Of a stretch of DNA of 64,000 bases, positions 31,214-40,031 are shown piece after piece. This DNA comes from a virus: positions 62,001 to 126,000 of the IMG/VR virus record IMGVR_UViG_3300022562_002256; one strand, 5' to 3'. Made by a program: the position numbers and the translations under genes. Within the stretch, counting starts at the first letter, position 1, and each line of letters starts with the position of its first letter. The notes beneath the pieces are model-generated. The model had not been told where the DNA came from. It made no database searches and saw nothing but the letters and a program-made list of their open reading frames with translations.

Positions 31214-31606
31214 ATGGTCGATATGAGCCCGGGCGACCTTGTAGAACTCCTGGCGGCGGTCAGCGGGGTGTTCGCGGCATGCCTACGCGATGGCGGTGAT
31301 GTGCCGACGTGTGTGCGTTGTGGCGGCATCGGGGCGATGCTGTGCGAGGAAACCGCGGGCCATGTTATCGGGACGGTGTGCCCTGAGTGTGAGCGCCCGA
31401 CGGACCACGCCGTCTACGGTGGCCGGCGTGTTAACCGGGCGGTCAAGCGCCTGGACCGACTCCTCCGGCGGCTTGAACGACAGCGAAATGTGGCGAAGGG
31501 CGTGCGAGCTGTGGCACCGTTCCTGGACAGTGACCCCGCGCGAGCAGCAGCGGTGCGTCCACAAGACATCGACTGGCACCTCGAACCAGACGAGATGAAG
31601 CCGTAG
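31214..31606 (+). CDS. Zinc-ribbon hypothetical protein, 130 aa
   Basis: ATG 31214; ATG 31223 has the better Shine-Dalgarno distance (GGAAGG). TCVRCGGIG and VCPECERPTDH form a zinc ribbon, then a coiled-coil helix (VKRLDRLLRRLERQRNVAK). Unknown function. Confidence 0.65.
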   Translation: MVDMSPGDLVELLAAVSGVFAACLRDGGDVPTCVRCGGIGAMLCEETAGHVIGTVCPECERPTDHAVYGGRRVNRAVKRLDRLLRRLERQRNVAKGVRAVAPFLDSDPARAAAVRPQDIDWHLEPDEMKP

Positions 31607-31615
31607 GCCCCTCAG

Positions 31616-31643
31616 TCGACTTTGTGGGTATCGTGGTTATCCA
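31616..31643 (+). promoter_or_regulatory. Weak sigma-70-like promoter, leaderless
   Basis: TCGACT at 31616-31621, 16-nt spacer ending TGGT, TATCCA at 31638-31643, 6 nt to ATG 31650. Confidence 0.45.
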
Positions 31644-31649
31644 AGGGGC

Positions 31650-32096
31650 ATGAAGAGATGGTCGACTACTAGTGACTCACGGGTCGAGTCCCCGCGCGCC
31701 GATGCGTTTTTGGCCGACCTCGAGGCTGTGTTTGCGAGGCACGGCCTGTCGATTGGACACGAGGACAGCCAGGGGGCTTTCATCATCGAGCCCTTCGACG
31801 AGTACAACGTGCGGTGGCTTCGCTCTGCTCATGTCGGTGACATCGGGCCTGACCCGGGCATTGCAGCGCTTGTCGATGGCCATGGCGACCTCGCCCGCGC
31901 GGCGATGACGGCCGAGCGTCGCGCGCTGCTTACGGGCATCGCGGCGGCAGCCTTGTGGGTTCCAGTCAGTGACGTGGTCGTCGACGACGACGGCCGAGTC
32001 TCGCTCGGCTGTGCTCTCACCTCGTCGGAGAACGACGCGCTCGCGATTGTGATGCGCCACGCCATGGGAGAGAACGATGGTAGCGCTAGTCGTTGA
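31650..32096 (+). CDS. Hypothetical protein, 148 aa
   Basis: ATG 31650. FLADLEAVFARHGLSIGHED and GAFIIEPFDEYNVRWLRSA follow a pattern common in small phage proteins of unknown function (L-x-D-L-x-x-L-x-x-x-Y/H-G, then E-D-x-x-G-x-F). The end is helical. It overlaps the next gene by 20 nt. Confidence 0.65.
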   Translation: MKRWSTTSDSRVESPRADAFLADLEAVFARHGLSIGHEDSQGAFIIEPFDEYNVRWLRSAHVGDIGPDPGIAALVDGHGDLARAAMTAERRALLTGIAAAALWVPVSDVVVDDDGRVSLGCALTSSENDALAIVMRHAMGENDGSASR

Positions 32097-32667
32097 CGGG
32101 ACGGAACACCACATCGGTCAGATAGACCACGCCGAAATCCGGCGTCATGATGTCATCATGCTTGGGGACGGTGAGCGGTGGCGAGTCCTTCGCAAGGAGT
32201 GGAGGAGCGGTCTGCGGGTTGAGCGGCACTCTGCCACTCCTGTCACATCCTGTGTGGCAGTTGTCGTGGTGCCGGAAAATCAGAAAGCACGAGAGATGGT
32301 GGCAACGGGGGGGGGCGGCGCCCTGGTTTCCGCGAGATCACCGCACCCGTTGCCGGGTGCACCCGGCAACGGGGCTGATGCTGCCATCGAACGCACCATG
32401 AGAGACATCGAGGTGAGGTGGCCAATTACAATGCGGCTGCTCGACGATGGGGCTCAAGAAAGCCGTGCCACGGAGCAAACGGTTCCGGCGGAGGCTGTCC
32501 CTTGTTCCCGCCACCGCCCTAAGCGGCACCGCACAATGCCGCTCCGGGATGACGTCAAGGCATTCGAAGAGGCGTTCGAGGCGGCTGCTACCCGGTCGGC
32601 GCCCAGCGCGGACACCAGGGCGAATGCCGCTGCCAAGAAGGTGGCGCGGAAGGGATGCAGGCGATGA
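32077..32667 (+). CDS. Hypothetical protein, 196 aa, with G9 tract and coding palindrome
   Basis: ATG 32077. An ordered N-terminus (MVALVVDGTEHHIGQID) is followed by a run of nine G at 32307-32315, a 28-bp palindrome at 32346-32373, and a helical C-terminus (LRDDVKAFEEAFEAAATR). The G-run is a place where frame slippage or sequence error could occur, but the frame stays open to a stop that overlaps the next start. Confidence 0.5.
   Translation: MVALVVDGTEHHIGQIDHAEIRRHDVIMLGDGERWRVLRKEWRSGLRVERHSATPVTSCVAVVVVPENQKAREMVATGGGGALVSARSPHPLPGAPGNGADAAIERTMRDIEVRWPITMRLLDDGAQESRATEQTVPAEAVPCSRHRPKRHRTMPLRDDVKAFEEAFEAAATRSAPSADTRANAAAKKVARKGCRR
32346..32373. repeat. 28-bp perfect coding palindrome
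   Basis: 14-bp arms CCCGTTGCCGGGTG and its complement with no loop. Same style as the palindromes in the methyltransferase gene at 13.6-13.95 kb. Confidence 0.8.
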
Positions 32668-33062
32668 GCGATGTGATCGAGATAGGGACGCACCGACTGT
32701 TTTGGAAGCCCGAGGTGGGGGGCGAAGGGGCTCACGGCACTGTCTGGCTTGCGCCACTGGACGCCGGTGAGACGCTGGAAGATGCCGAGGACTTGGCCAC
32801 ATGCGTCGCGGTCGGCCCCGAATGCCTTGACGAGCTTGCCGACGGGCTGCGGTGTGCCAAGCGATGGTATGGCCAACCGGTCCCAGACGAGCCGGAACTC
32901 GACGCCTTCCGGCTCGGCGTAGCGTGCGTGGTCCTCGGCGTGTCGCTTGACAGGCTTGGTGGTGGCGCGAGGAGGCCGGACCTGACTCTCGATGGTAAGC
33001 CGCTCCGCGCGAGCGCCGCCGCCAAGGTCGAACGTGCCGTTCGGGCGGCCATCGGGGGGTGA
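32664..33062 (+). CDS. Hypothetical protein, 132 aa
   Basis: ATG 32664 overlaps the previous stop (ATGA). HRLFWKPEVGGEGAHGTVW, then a helical acidic region and DLTLDGKPLRASAAAKVE. Unknown family. Confidence 0.6.
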   Translation: MSDVIEIGTHRLFWKPEVGGEGAHGTVWLAPLDAGETLEDAEDLATCVAVGPECLDELADGLRCAKRWYGQPVPDEPELDAFRLGVACVVLGVSLDRLGGGARRPDLTLDGKPLRASAAAKVERAVRAAIGG

Positions 33063-33071
33063 TTGTTCGTC

Positions 33072-33332
33072 ATGGCAGCCGAGGGAGACGTGACATCGTC
33101 GTGGTTTAGGCAAGTGGCCGAGACGCTCGCCTCGGAAATCATCGCCGCCTACGCCGCACCGAGCCGGTCCGCTGCCGGAGGAAGCCGTCTGGCGTCGTGT
33201 GATGCCATGACGGCGGTAAGGATGGAGCTGCTCGGCGAAGGGGCGGGCATCCGGTCAATTGGCCGCGCGCGTTGCAGTTGTTCAGAAAGGTGCTTATGCT
33301 TGGGCGTAAAGGCGCCATCAAACACGGAATGA
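33072..33332 (+). CDS. Hypothetical protein, 86 aa
   Basis: ATG 33072, 10 nt after the previous stop. SWFRQVAETLASEIIAAYA is a good helix; the C-terminus is Cys-rich (RARCSCSERCLCLGV). Its TGA overlaps the ATG of sigma factor 2. Confidence 0.55.
   Translation: MAAEGDVTSSWFRQVAETLASEIIAAYAAPSRSAAGGSRLASCDAMTAVRMELLGEGAGIRSIGRARCSCSERCLCLGVKAPSNTE
33272..33300 (+). promoter_or_regulatory. Sigma-70-like promoter for sigma factor 2
   Basis: TTGCAG at 33272-33277, 17-nt spacer, TATGCT at 33295-33300, inside the end of the preceding gene. Would give a leader of about 22 nt to ATG 33329. Confidence 0.5.
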
Positions 33333-34246
33333 AGCGACGCACACGAGGACCAAGATCAGACCAGGATGCCACACGGGCTCCGTCGTGTGCCCCGCTCGGC
33401 CCTCGTCCCGCGCTGCCCGCGACGTATCACGACCTGTACGGCGACGCCGGACGGGCGCTCATCGAGTGGGCCCAGCGCGGGGATAGTGTCATGACGGGGG
33501 CCATTCTCACTGCCAACGAAGCGCTTATCGCGAAGGCGTGCGGACGGTGGCTTCGCCTCTATCCCGAGCTTCGCGACGACATCTTGCAGGAGGGACGGGC
33601 AGGCTTTCTTCACGCGCTCGGCAAGTTTGAGACAGGGCGGGGTCTGGCCCTGTCGACCTACGCCGTGTCGTGGGTGCGGCACTACGTGCAGCGATACATA
33701 AAAAACCATGTGCGAACGGTGAGGGTGCCGGTATGCGCGCAAGAGAGAGTGGCGCACCTGCTGCGGGGCGGCGCTCACACGTTCGACGAGATTCTCGAGT
33801 CGGGCGGGCAGTCAGCGGTCGATGCGTGGTCTCTTCTTGGCGGGACGGTGAGCCTGGAGTCGCGCCTTCATGCGCGGGGGGATGAGGGGGGTGGCGGCGA
33901 CGAGAGATTGCCCTTGGGGGGCTTGATCGCTGACCAAGATGCCGTGAACCCGGAGATGGATGCCGTAAGGGGGGAGGCGCGCGCCCGCGTCCACCTTGCG
34001 TTGACGGCACTGCCCGAGCGAGAACGCGACATCGTGCGGCTGCGTTTCTTGGGGACCGGCACCGAGTCGGACCTGACGCTCGAAAAGATAGGTCAAAAGT
34101 ACGGCTTGAGTCGCGAACGGATTCGGCAGGTGCTCGACGTGGCATTGGCGCGACTTGCAACACTACTCACCCGTCTCGACCGGGGGGAAAAGTTGCCGCC
34201 CCCGCCGGCGCCAGACCGTCGCAGGCGGTATCATCGGCGTCGATGA
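33329..34246 (+). CDS. Sigma-70-family RNA polymerase sigma factor 2
   Basis: 305 aa from ATG 33329 (ATGA overlap; upstream in-frame ATG 33296 overlaps the -10 box). Region 2: LTANEALIAKACGRWLRL, LRDDILQEGRAGFLHALGKF, LALSTYAVSWVRHYVQRYI, then RTVRVP. Region 4: LPERERDIVRLRFLG, LEKIGQKYGLSRERIRQVL. It ends LDRGEKLPPPPAPDRRRR, as sigma factor 1 does, and the two align over most of their length. The shorter N-terminus distinguishes it. Two sigma paralogues in one phage suggest successive promoter classes. Confidence 0.92.
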   Translation: MKRRTRGPRSDQDATRAPSCAPLGPRPALPATYHDLYGDAGRALIEWAQRGDSVMTGAILTANEALIAKACGRWLRLYPELRDDILQEGRAGFLHALGKFETGRGLALSTYAVSWVRHYVQRYIKNHVRTVRVPVCAQERVAHLLRGGAHTFDEILESGGQSAVDAWSLLGGTVSLESRLHARGDEGGGGDERLPLGGLIADQDAVNPEMDAVRGEARARVHLALTALPERERDIVRLRFLGTGTESDLTLEKIGQKYGLSRERIRQVLDVALARLATLLTRLDRGEKLPPPPAPDRRRRYHRRR

Positions 34247-34256
34247 GGACCGGGGC

Positions 34257-34904
34257 ATGAGCGAGGCAGTCGTCGGTTCGGCGGGGAACGGTTGGCGGAT
34301 GGCTCAGCCCGCTCGCGTGGTGCTCGCCTATGCGCCGGCCGACTCGCGTGCGACGGTGACAGCGTTGCGGCGCTGGGGGCGCACCGTGATATTCGGTGCG
34401 GCAGAAGAGCCGCGTGGCAGCGCCGACCGGGCCAATCGCATCCACCGAGCTCTTGCGGGGCTGGACGTTACCCTTCTGGGGGTGGGTTATGCCGGGTGTT
34501 GTGCCGTGGCGCGATACCTTACACACGGCGCTGAAGGGGTTTCGACGGTGGTGTTGGTCGACCCCGCGGTCCCGTGTCAAGCGCTGGGGCGGCTCGACCC
34601 CATTCGCGCGGTGGCGTCGGCTGCCACCGAAGTGCGGCTGGTGGGCGGGGCGTGCGCCGCCCCCGTTGTGCGACTGATCCTCATGTGCGCTGAGACGTCG
34701 CGCGCCTGTGAAGGAAGCGGCCTGTGTTCGTGCGGCGAGGGCCCGGTCCGGTCATCGGCGGACGTAGCGTGGGAACTCAGCGGGCGACGGCCGCGACGCG
34801 CCGGCCTTTACTTTGAGGGGGGCCTATCGATCGGCTCGTTTGCGACCAAGCAAGAGTTGGACGAGCGAGGACTTCCGATGGCAATCGACGCGGCCATCGG
34901 CTAA
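34257..34904 (+). CDS. Hypothetical protein, 215 aa, alpha/beta-hydrolase-like fold
   Basis: ATG 34257, reached through a five-codon ORF (MRTGA, 34243-34260). ARVVLAYAPADSRATV, VTLLGVGYAGCCAVARYL and VVLVDPAVP follow an alpha/beta-hydrolase order, but the nucleophile elbow is G-V-G-Y-A-G without Ser. So if it has that fold it is not a serine hydrolase. Cysteines cluster near 160. Confidence 0.55.
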   Translation: MSEAVVGSAGNGWRMAQPARVVLAYAPADSRATVTALRRWGRTVIFGAAEEPRGSADRANRIHRALAGLDVTLLGVGYAGCCAVARYLTHGAEGVSTVVLVDPAVPCQALGRLDPIRAVASAATEVRLVGGACAAPVVRLILMCAETSRACEGSGLCSCGEGPVRSSADVAWELSGRRPRRAGLYFEGGLSIGSFATKQELDERGLPMAIDAAIG

Positions 34905-34915
34905 GGGCGAGGGTC

Positions 34916-35305
34916 ATGACGGGGTGCAAGCCAACCGAACTCAGCGATCTTGCCGGGGCGCTTCGCGCGCGTCGCTACGTCGCAGCGGACGAAGCCGCAC
35001 TGCAAGAGGCTGTGCCCGCGGCGCTTCGGGCTGCGGGCTACCACGTGGAAGAGCAAGTGCCCCTGGACCGCCGCAACAGGATCGACGCGGTGGTGACCCT
35101 GGCGGGTGGGGCACGTGTCGGGATCGAATTGAAGACACGGGGAGGGCGCACGGCGCTCATTTTGCAATTGCGTCGGTACGCTGGGACGGGCAAGGTCGAC
35201 ACGCTGGTTGTCGCGACAACCAGCGTGCGGTTGTGCTTTGCGCTGCCAGCCTCGTTGATGGGAGTGCCTATTGCGGTGGTGCGGCTGCCGGGGGGTGTCA
35301 TCTGA
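34916..35305 (+). CDS. PD-(D/E)XK-type nuclease
   Basis: 129 aa. NRIDAVVTLAGGARVGIELK gives the catalytic Asp and E-x-K pair, preceded by a helix with LQEAVPAALRAAGY and followed by LQLRRYAGTGKVDTLVVATTS. This is the minimal VRR-NUC/Holliday-type PD-(D/E)XK core. Its place just before an SNF2 ATPase suggests a paired nuclease-translocase acting on DNA. ATG 34916. Confidence 0.75.
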   Translation: MTGCKPTELSDLAGALRARRYVAADEAALQEAVPAALRAAGYHVEEQVPLDRRNRIDAVVTLAGGARVGIELKTRGGRTALILQLRRYAGTGKVDTLVVATTSVRLCFALPASLMGVPIAVVRLPGGVI

Positions 35306-35320
35306 CACCCGGGGCAGTAG
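35286..35320 (+). other. Hairpin over the nuclease stop codon
   Basis: GGGTGTCA and TGACACCC flank TC, and the TGA stop (35303-35305) lies in the right arm. No U-tract follows, so this is not a classical terminator; it could tune coupling to the SNF2 gene. Confidence 0.4.
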
Positions 35321-35328
35321 GGACGGCG

Positions 35329-37017
35329 GTGCTCGTGCGGGGCACGTGGGAGATCACATGCGAGCCCCATGCGATGATCCGACTGAAGGCCATCTTCCCA
35401 GCCATCAACAAGACCCAGATGGGAAGGGTGTACCTCAGCGACACGCCGAGTAACGCCAGGGACCTTCTATGGTTTGCGGAGCGCTACCCGCTGGACATCC
35501 GGCCCAAGGCCGTGGCGACCATGCGTGCGCTCGAGCAACACGCGCGTGAGGCCACGGTCGCCCAGGTACTCGATGCTGGATACGTGCCGCCGTCTGTCGA
35601 CCTCGCGCTGCCACCACGGCCCTACCAACTCGTGCCAGCGCCGCTGATGCGAAGTTCCGGTGGGCTGCTGCTCGCGGACGAGGCGGGGCTGGGAAAGACA
35701 GTAAGTACAATTGTAGGATTTGTTTCGGGGGACGCGCTCCCCGCGGTGGTGGTGACCCAGGCGCACTTGCCTGGGCAGTGGTGTCGCGAGATGGCGCGGT
35801 TTGCGCCTGGACTCAGGACGCACATCGCGACCAAGGGAACGCCCTACGACGTGCGAGGCAAGGACGGGAAGCTGCCGGACGTGTTGGTGCTCAACTACCA
35901 CAAGCTCGCCGGGTGGGCTGAGGAGCTGGCGGCGAAGAAGCGCTGCCGGATGCTCGCATACGACGAGTGCCAAGAGCTGCGACATTTCGACACGGCCAGG
36001 TACGTGGGGGGCATGCATTTACGGGCGTCGGCTGCGTATGGCCATGGAAATTCGATGACCCCCATCTACAACTACGGCGGAGAAATATGGTCCGTGATGA
36101 ACGCGATCCTGCCGGGGGTGCTTGGAAGCCGTGAGGAGTTCGCGCGCGAGTGGTGCGAGTCGACGGGTGAGGACCGGAAGCTCCGGGTGGTGGACCCCGC
36201 CGCGCTGGGGACCTACTTGCGCCGGGCTGGGCTCATGCTGCGCCGCACGCGCGAGGAGGTCGGGAGGCAGCTACCGGAGAAGACCACCGTGGTGCATACG
36301 GTGGACATCGACGACGACCGGGTGCGCGAGGTCGACGACCAGGTGGCGGAGTTGGCGAAGGCGATCCTCGCCACCGGGGGTGATGGGTTCAGCAAGATGA
36401 AGGCCGGCGGCGTTCTCGACATGTTGCTGAGGCAAGCCACGGGCATAGGCAAGGCGCCGTACGTCGCCCACTTCGTTCGCATGCTCATCGAAGCTGGGGA
36501 GCATGTTGTGCTCTACGGCTGGCACCGGGCGGTTTACGAGATTTGGGCGGAGATGCTCAAGGACTTCAACCCAGCGTTTTACACGGGCAGCGAGACGTCG
36601 CGGCAGAAGGATGAGGCGCGCCGTCGATTTGTGGAGCGCGGCGCGCCGGACCACACGCCGCTCATCATCCTGTCGCTCCGCTCTGGGTCTGGGCTCGACG
36701 GGCTGCAGGGGGCGTCGAGCGTGGTGGTGTTCGGCGAACTCGACTGGGCGCCGGGGGTGCATCTCCAGGCGGAGGACCGAGTGCATCGGGATGGCCAAAC
36801 GAAGCCGGTGGTGGTGTATTACCTCGTCGCCGAGTCTGGGTCGGATCCGGTGGTGGCGGACGTGCTCAACCTGAAGGCTGCGCAGAGCGAGGGGTTGCGC
36901 AACCCGGACGCTGGACCGAGCGGCGCGAACGTGCTCGGGAGCATCGACCACGACCGGGTGAAGCGGCTCGCGCGCGAGGCTTTAGCGCGGCGGGCCAAGA
37001 AGGGCGGCCCGAAGTGA
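35329..37017 (+). CDS. SNF2-family ATPase/translocase
   Basis: 562 aa from GTG 35329 (AGGGA 5 nt upstream); ATG 35374 is a fallback. Walker A DEAGLGKT at 117-124, motif II YDECQE near 211-216 (DECQ instead of DEAH), motif V LSLRSGSGLDGLQGAS, and the SNF2 signature AEDRVHRDGQTKPV. Short, without extra domains. In phages such ATPases (for example T5 D10) move on dsDNA in recombination or replication restart. Follows a nuclease and precedes a methyltransferase, an arrangement that also recalls BREX or restriction-like sets. Confidence 0.88.
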   Translation: MLVRGTWEITCEPHAMIRLKAIFPAINKTQMGRVYLSDTPSNARDLLWFAERYPLDIRPKAVATMRALEQHAREATVAQVLDAGYVPPSVDLALPPRPYQLVPAPLMRSSGGLLLADEAGLGKTVSTIVGFVSGDALPAVVVTQAHLPGQWCREMARFAPGLRTHIATKGTPYDVRGKDGKLPDVLVLNYHKLAGWAEELAAKKRCRMLAYDECQELRHFDTARYVGGMHLRASAAYGHGNSMTPIYNYGGEIWSVMNAILPGVLGSREEFAREWCESTGEDRKLRVVDPAALGTYLRRAGLMLRRTREEVGRQLPEKTTVVHTVDIDDDRVREVDDQVAELAKAILATGGDGFSKMKAGGVLDMLLRQATGIGKAPYVAHFVRMLIEAGEHVVLYGWHRAVYEIWAEMLKDFNPAFYTGSETSRQKDEARRRFVERGAPDHTPLIILSLRSGSGLDGLQGASSVVVFGELDWAPGVHLQAEDRVHRDGQTKPVVVYYLVAESGSDPVVADVLNLKAAQSEGLRNPDAGPSGANVLGSIDHDRVKRLAREALARRAKKGGPK

Positions 37018-39104
37018 CCGGCGCGACCCAAAACGCCATAGACGGGCTCCTGGGGGGCGCTGCGGGCGACTGGGCGATGGTGTGCGGCGACAACCTGGCG
37101 GCGCTACGCGAACTGCCGGATGATCTGTTCGACGGGGCGCTGCTTGACCCACCGTACGGGTTGGGCAACCGCGCGCCGACGCCGGACGATATCCTCGCCT
37201 TTCTCGGAGGCGACCAACTCGACCATGGAGGTGACTTCATGGGTGTGAATTGGAGTATCCCCGCGGTCGAGTTCTGGCGCGAGTTGTGCCGGGTGATGAA
37301 GCCCGGGGCGGCGATCGGCGTGTACGCAGGCACGCAGGCCGACGACTTGCTGAGCATCGGGGCGCGGCTTGGAGGGTTCGTACGCGAGGACGCGATCGAT
37401 GTGTTCGGGACGGCCCGGTTCGCGTGGCTGCAGGGGCAAGGTATGCCGCACGGGCTCAACGTGAGCCGCGCGATCGATGAAGCCGCTGGCGTGGAGCGCG
37501 AGGTCGTGGGCACGGTGTCAAAGGCCGATTCGTACACCAACGCCACAGGAATATTTGGAGGGGGTCCAGATCATGGTGGAGCCATGCGCATCACCGTGTC
37601 GACCACACCGCACGCCGCACGGTGGTCGGGCTACCACACCCAACTCGCCCCAAAACACGAGGTGGTGCTCATCTTCCGCAAGCCGGCGCGCGCGGTGACG
37701 TCCGACGAGCTCTACGCGGCGACGGGGTGGGATTACTGGCACGTGGTGACCGATGTCCGCACGCCGGAGACGCGGGCGCGCATGGTCGAGCGGTACGGCG
37801 CCGTCGTCATCCCCGACCGAGGCGAGACGCAGAGCAGGCGTCTCCGCCCCCTCCACGCCGGGGTGCGCGAAGCACATGAGCTGCGCTGGCGGCCGGAGCA
37901 CGTGGTGAAGCGGTTCATCCCGCGGCGCGTGGTGGACTGCATGGGGTGCGGAGAGAGCCCGCTCGATGACGGTGCGCCGCTGGCGTGCCCCAAGTGCGCG
38001 GGCATGTTCCTGACCGAGCGGGTGCGGGTGGTGGTCGACGAGACGAAGTGGCCAGGTGCGTGGCGAGTTCTGGCGCGCATCGAGTTGGGGGAGCCTTACC
38101 GCGCATGGTCGACTGACTCGACGGCAGCGACGGTGTTGGTGCGCGGCGTGGGGGCGATGAATATCGATGCGACGCGGGTGTACACTGACTGGAACGAGCT
38201 CGACCGCGGGGCTGCTTGGAAGCGCGGGGGGCATACAGCGAAACCGGAGGCGCGGAAGATCGGGGGGGCGCCCCCCGGCAACGGCATGAGCCTGCACAGC
38301 GCGGGGCGCTTCACGCCCAACGTGGTGGCCATTCACGACCCAGCCTGCGTGTGCCGGGGTCATCGCGACGTTCAGGCCGGACGTCCACGAGGCGAGTCGA
38401 AGGCGCCGTCAACCAAGGCGGCCTACGGCGCATACAAGAAGCGCTCGACGGTAGGAACCATGAGCCGCGAGGAATTCGAGGCATGCGGGGGCGCCGAGAC
38501 CGTCGCGTACGACTGTGCGTGCTTGTGCCTCGCGTGCGGGCCGGACGTGGCGCCTGCGGGTGGCCAGGCGGCGCCATGCCCTACGTGCGGCGCGAGCCGG
38601 CTGTGGTTGTGCGCGGTGGCAGCGCTCGACGCGCAGAGCGGAGTGAGGACGAGCGGCGAGTTAAAGAAAAGCTACAGTCGCAAGAAGGCCCACTGTTATG
38701 GTGAATTCGGCGCAACGCAGTGGCGCGGGGAGGCCAACTCCGGTGGCGCCTCGCGCTTCGTGACGGTGCTCGAGCCGGATTTCCACTACGCCGCCAAGGT
38801 CGCGCCATCAGAGCGCAACGCTGGCATGCCAGCGGGCATAGACAACCCCGGGCTGTGCCTCAAGCCACTCTCTTTCGGGGTCCACCTCGCGACGCTGCTA
38901 TGCCCCCCTGGCGGGCTCACGCTGACGACCAACGCGGGCACCGGCTCCGAGGTCGCGGCCATGGTCATCGCCGGCTGCCGGGTGCTGGGCATCGAGCGCG
39001 ACGCGGCGCAGGTCGAGATCGCGCATCGGCACATCCCAGGGCTGATCCGCATGCACGCGCGCGAACGGGGCGACCCGGGGCAGACAACCTTGCCACACGA
39101 GTAG
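37014..39104 (+). CDS. Beta-class DNA methyltransferase (N4-cytosine or N6-adenine)
   Basis: 696 aa. DPPY at 45-48 (GALLDPPYGLG), long central target-recognition part with two inserted zinc ribbons (CMGCGESP, CPKCAG; CLCLACGP, CPTCGA), and the SAM motif NAGTGSEVAAMVIAGC at about 640-655. The order catalytic motif first, SAM motif last defines the beta class. RFTPNVVAIHDP and FGATQWRG are conserved in this phage enzyme type. GTG 37014 overlaps the SNF2 stop. It may protect phage DNA from host restriction; no matching nuclease is evident. Confidence 0.9.
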   Translation: MTGATQNAIDGLLGGAAGDWAMVCGDNLAALRELPDDLFDGALLDPPYGLGNRAPTPDDILAFLGGDQLDHGGDFMGVNWSIPAVEFWRELCRVMKPGAAIGVYAGTQADDLLSIGARLGGFVREDAIDVFGTARFAWLQGQGMPHGLNVSRAIDEAAGVEREVVGTVSKADSYTNATGIFGGGPDHGGAMRITVSTTPHAARWSGYHTQLAPKHEVVLIFRKPARAVTSDELYAATGWDYWHVVTDVRTPETRARMVERYGAVVIPDRGETQSRRLRPLHAGVREAHELRWRPEHVVKRFIPRRVVDCMGCGESPLDDGAPLACPKCAGMFLTERVRVVVDETKWPGAWRVLARIELGEPYRAWSTDSTAATVLVRGVGAMNIDATRVYTDWNELDRGAAWKRGGHTAKPEARKIGGAPPGNGMSLHSAGRFTPNVVAIHDPACVCRGHRDVQAGRPRGESKAPSTKAAYGAYKKRSTVGTMSREEFEACGGAETVAYDCACLCLACGPDVAPAGGQAAPCPTCGASRLWLCAVAALDAQSGVRTSGELKKSYSRKKAHCYGEFGATQWRGEANSGGASRFVTVLEPDFHYAAKVAPSERNAGMPAGIDNPGLCLKPLSFGVHLATLLCPPGGLTLTTNAGTGSEVAAMVIAGCRVLGIERDAAQVEIAHRHIPGLIRMHARERGDPGQTTLPHE

Positions 39105-39189
39105 TCACACGATCGGCACGTTCACCGGAGATGACCGTCGGTTGACGGACGCCGAGGGGCGACACATGGTAACCGCAAAGGAGCACCGC

Positions 39190-39954
39190 ATGAAGGTACG
39201 CGTCATAAGCAAGCACCCACAATTCAACGGCCGCGAGTTGCGGCAACATACCATCAACGGTGACCTAACGGTGGGGGTGTGGGGCGACGAGCCCTACGCT
39301 ATTCACCTTATCAACGACAGCGGCGCCATCGAGGAGGCACGGGTCGCCATCGACGGGACCGACATCATGACGGGGCAGCCCGCGACGCGCGAGCCTGTGG
39401 GGCCACGATGGGTGCTCCGTCCCTACCAGTCCATGGCCTTGGAAGCGTGGCCGGAAACACACTACGACGGGGCTCGGTTCGTGTTCAAACACGCTGGCGG
39501 GTCGGTCGCATCGCACGTCCGGGGGGACACCTCGGACCTTGGCACTATCGCCGTGGCGGTGTTCACCGAGGGGCACGTGCCTCCTATGCACTACCGCCGC
39601 ACCGCGCCGTGGGGTTGTATGGGTGGCCACACCACTAGGGGCGGCGACCATTACACAAGTGACGCGGAAGCGTACGTGCGCGGTCCCGGCACGGGGGCGG
39701 GTGAGCGCGTGACCCAGCACATCACGACGGCGACGGGGCTCACGTCGCCTCGGTACAGCTACGACGTGCGCGTGCGGTACGTGTGGTGGGACGACCTGGA
39801 AAGGATGCTACGTGCACGGGATCTCCCGAGGGCCGGGGCGGCAGGTGATGGGTTTCCCGGTGAGCGGGGGTTTGGCATTGACCTCAGCACGACGCCCCGA
39901 CCGGATGCACGGCCCACTGCCGTCGCTATGCCAGTGTTCCAACGAGTCATCTGA
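39190..39954 (+). CDS. Hypothetical protein, 254 aa
   Basis: ATG 39190 after AAGGAGCACCGC. Mostly beta-strand (MKVRVISKHPQFNGRELRQ, WVLRPYQSMALEAWPETHY) with a Gly/His-rich centre. No family; beta-rich proteins of this kind can be virion-associated, but nothing specific shows it. The 85 nt before it contain a TTGACG but no well-placed -10. Confidence 0.6.
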   Translation: MKVRVISKHPQFNGRELRQHTINGDLTVGVWGDEPYAIHLINDSGAIEEARVAIDGTDIMTGQPATREPVGPRWVLRPYQSMALEAWPETHYDGARFVFKHAGGSVASHVRGDTSDLGTIAVAVFTEGHVPPMHYRRTAPWGCMGGHTTRGGDHYTSDAEAYVRGPGTGAGERVTQHITTATGLTSPRYSYDVRVRYVWWDDLERMLRARDLPRAGAAGDGFPGERGFGIDLSTTPRPDARPTAVAMPVFQRVI

Positions 39955-40031
39955 CCGTGGCGTCCGCCGCCTCTCCCATTGCGGATCGAGGCGTTGGTGG
40001 TCCAGCATCGAACGGACATCGACGCGCTTTT

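Noticed and set aside
32307-32315. Programmed frameshift at the nine-G run
   Set aside because: Neighbouring frames after the run give no sensible product; the original frame stays open and ends in an ATGA overlap.
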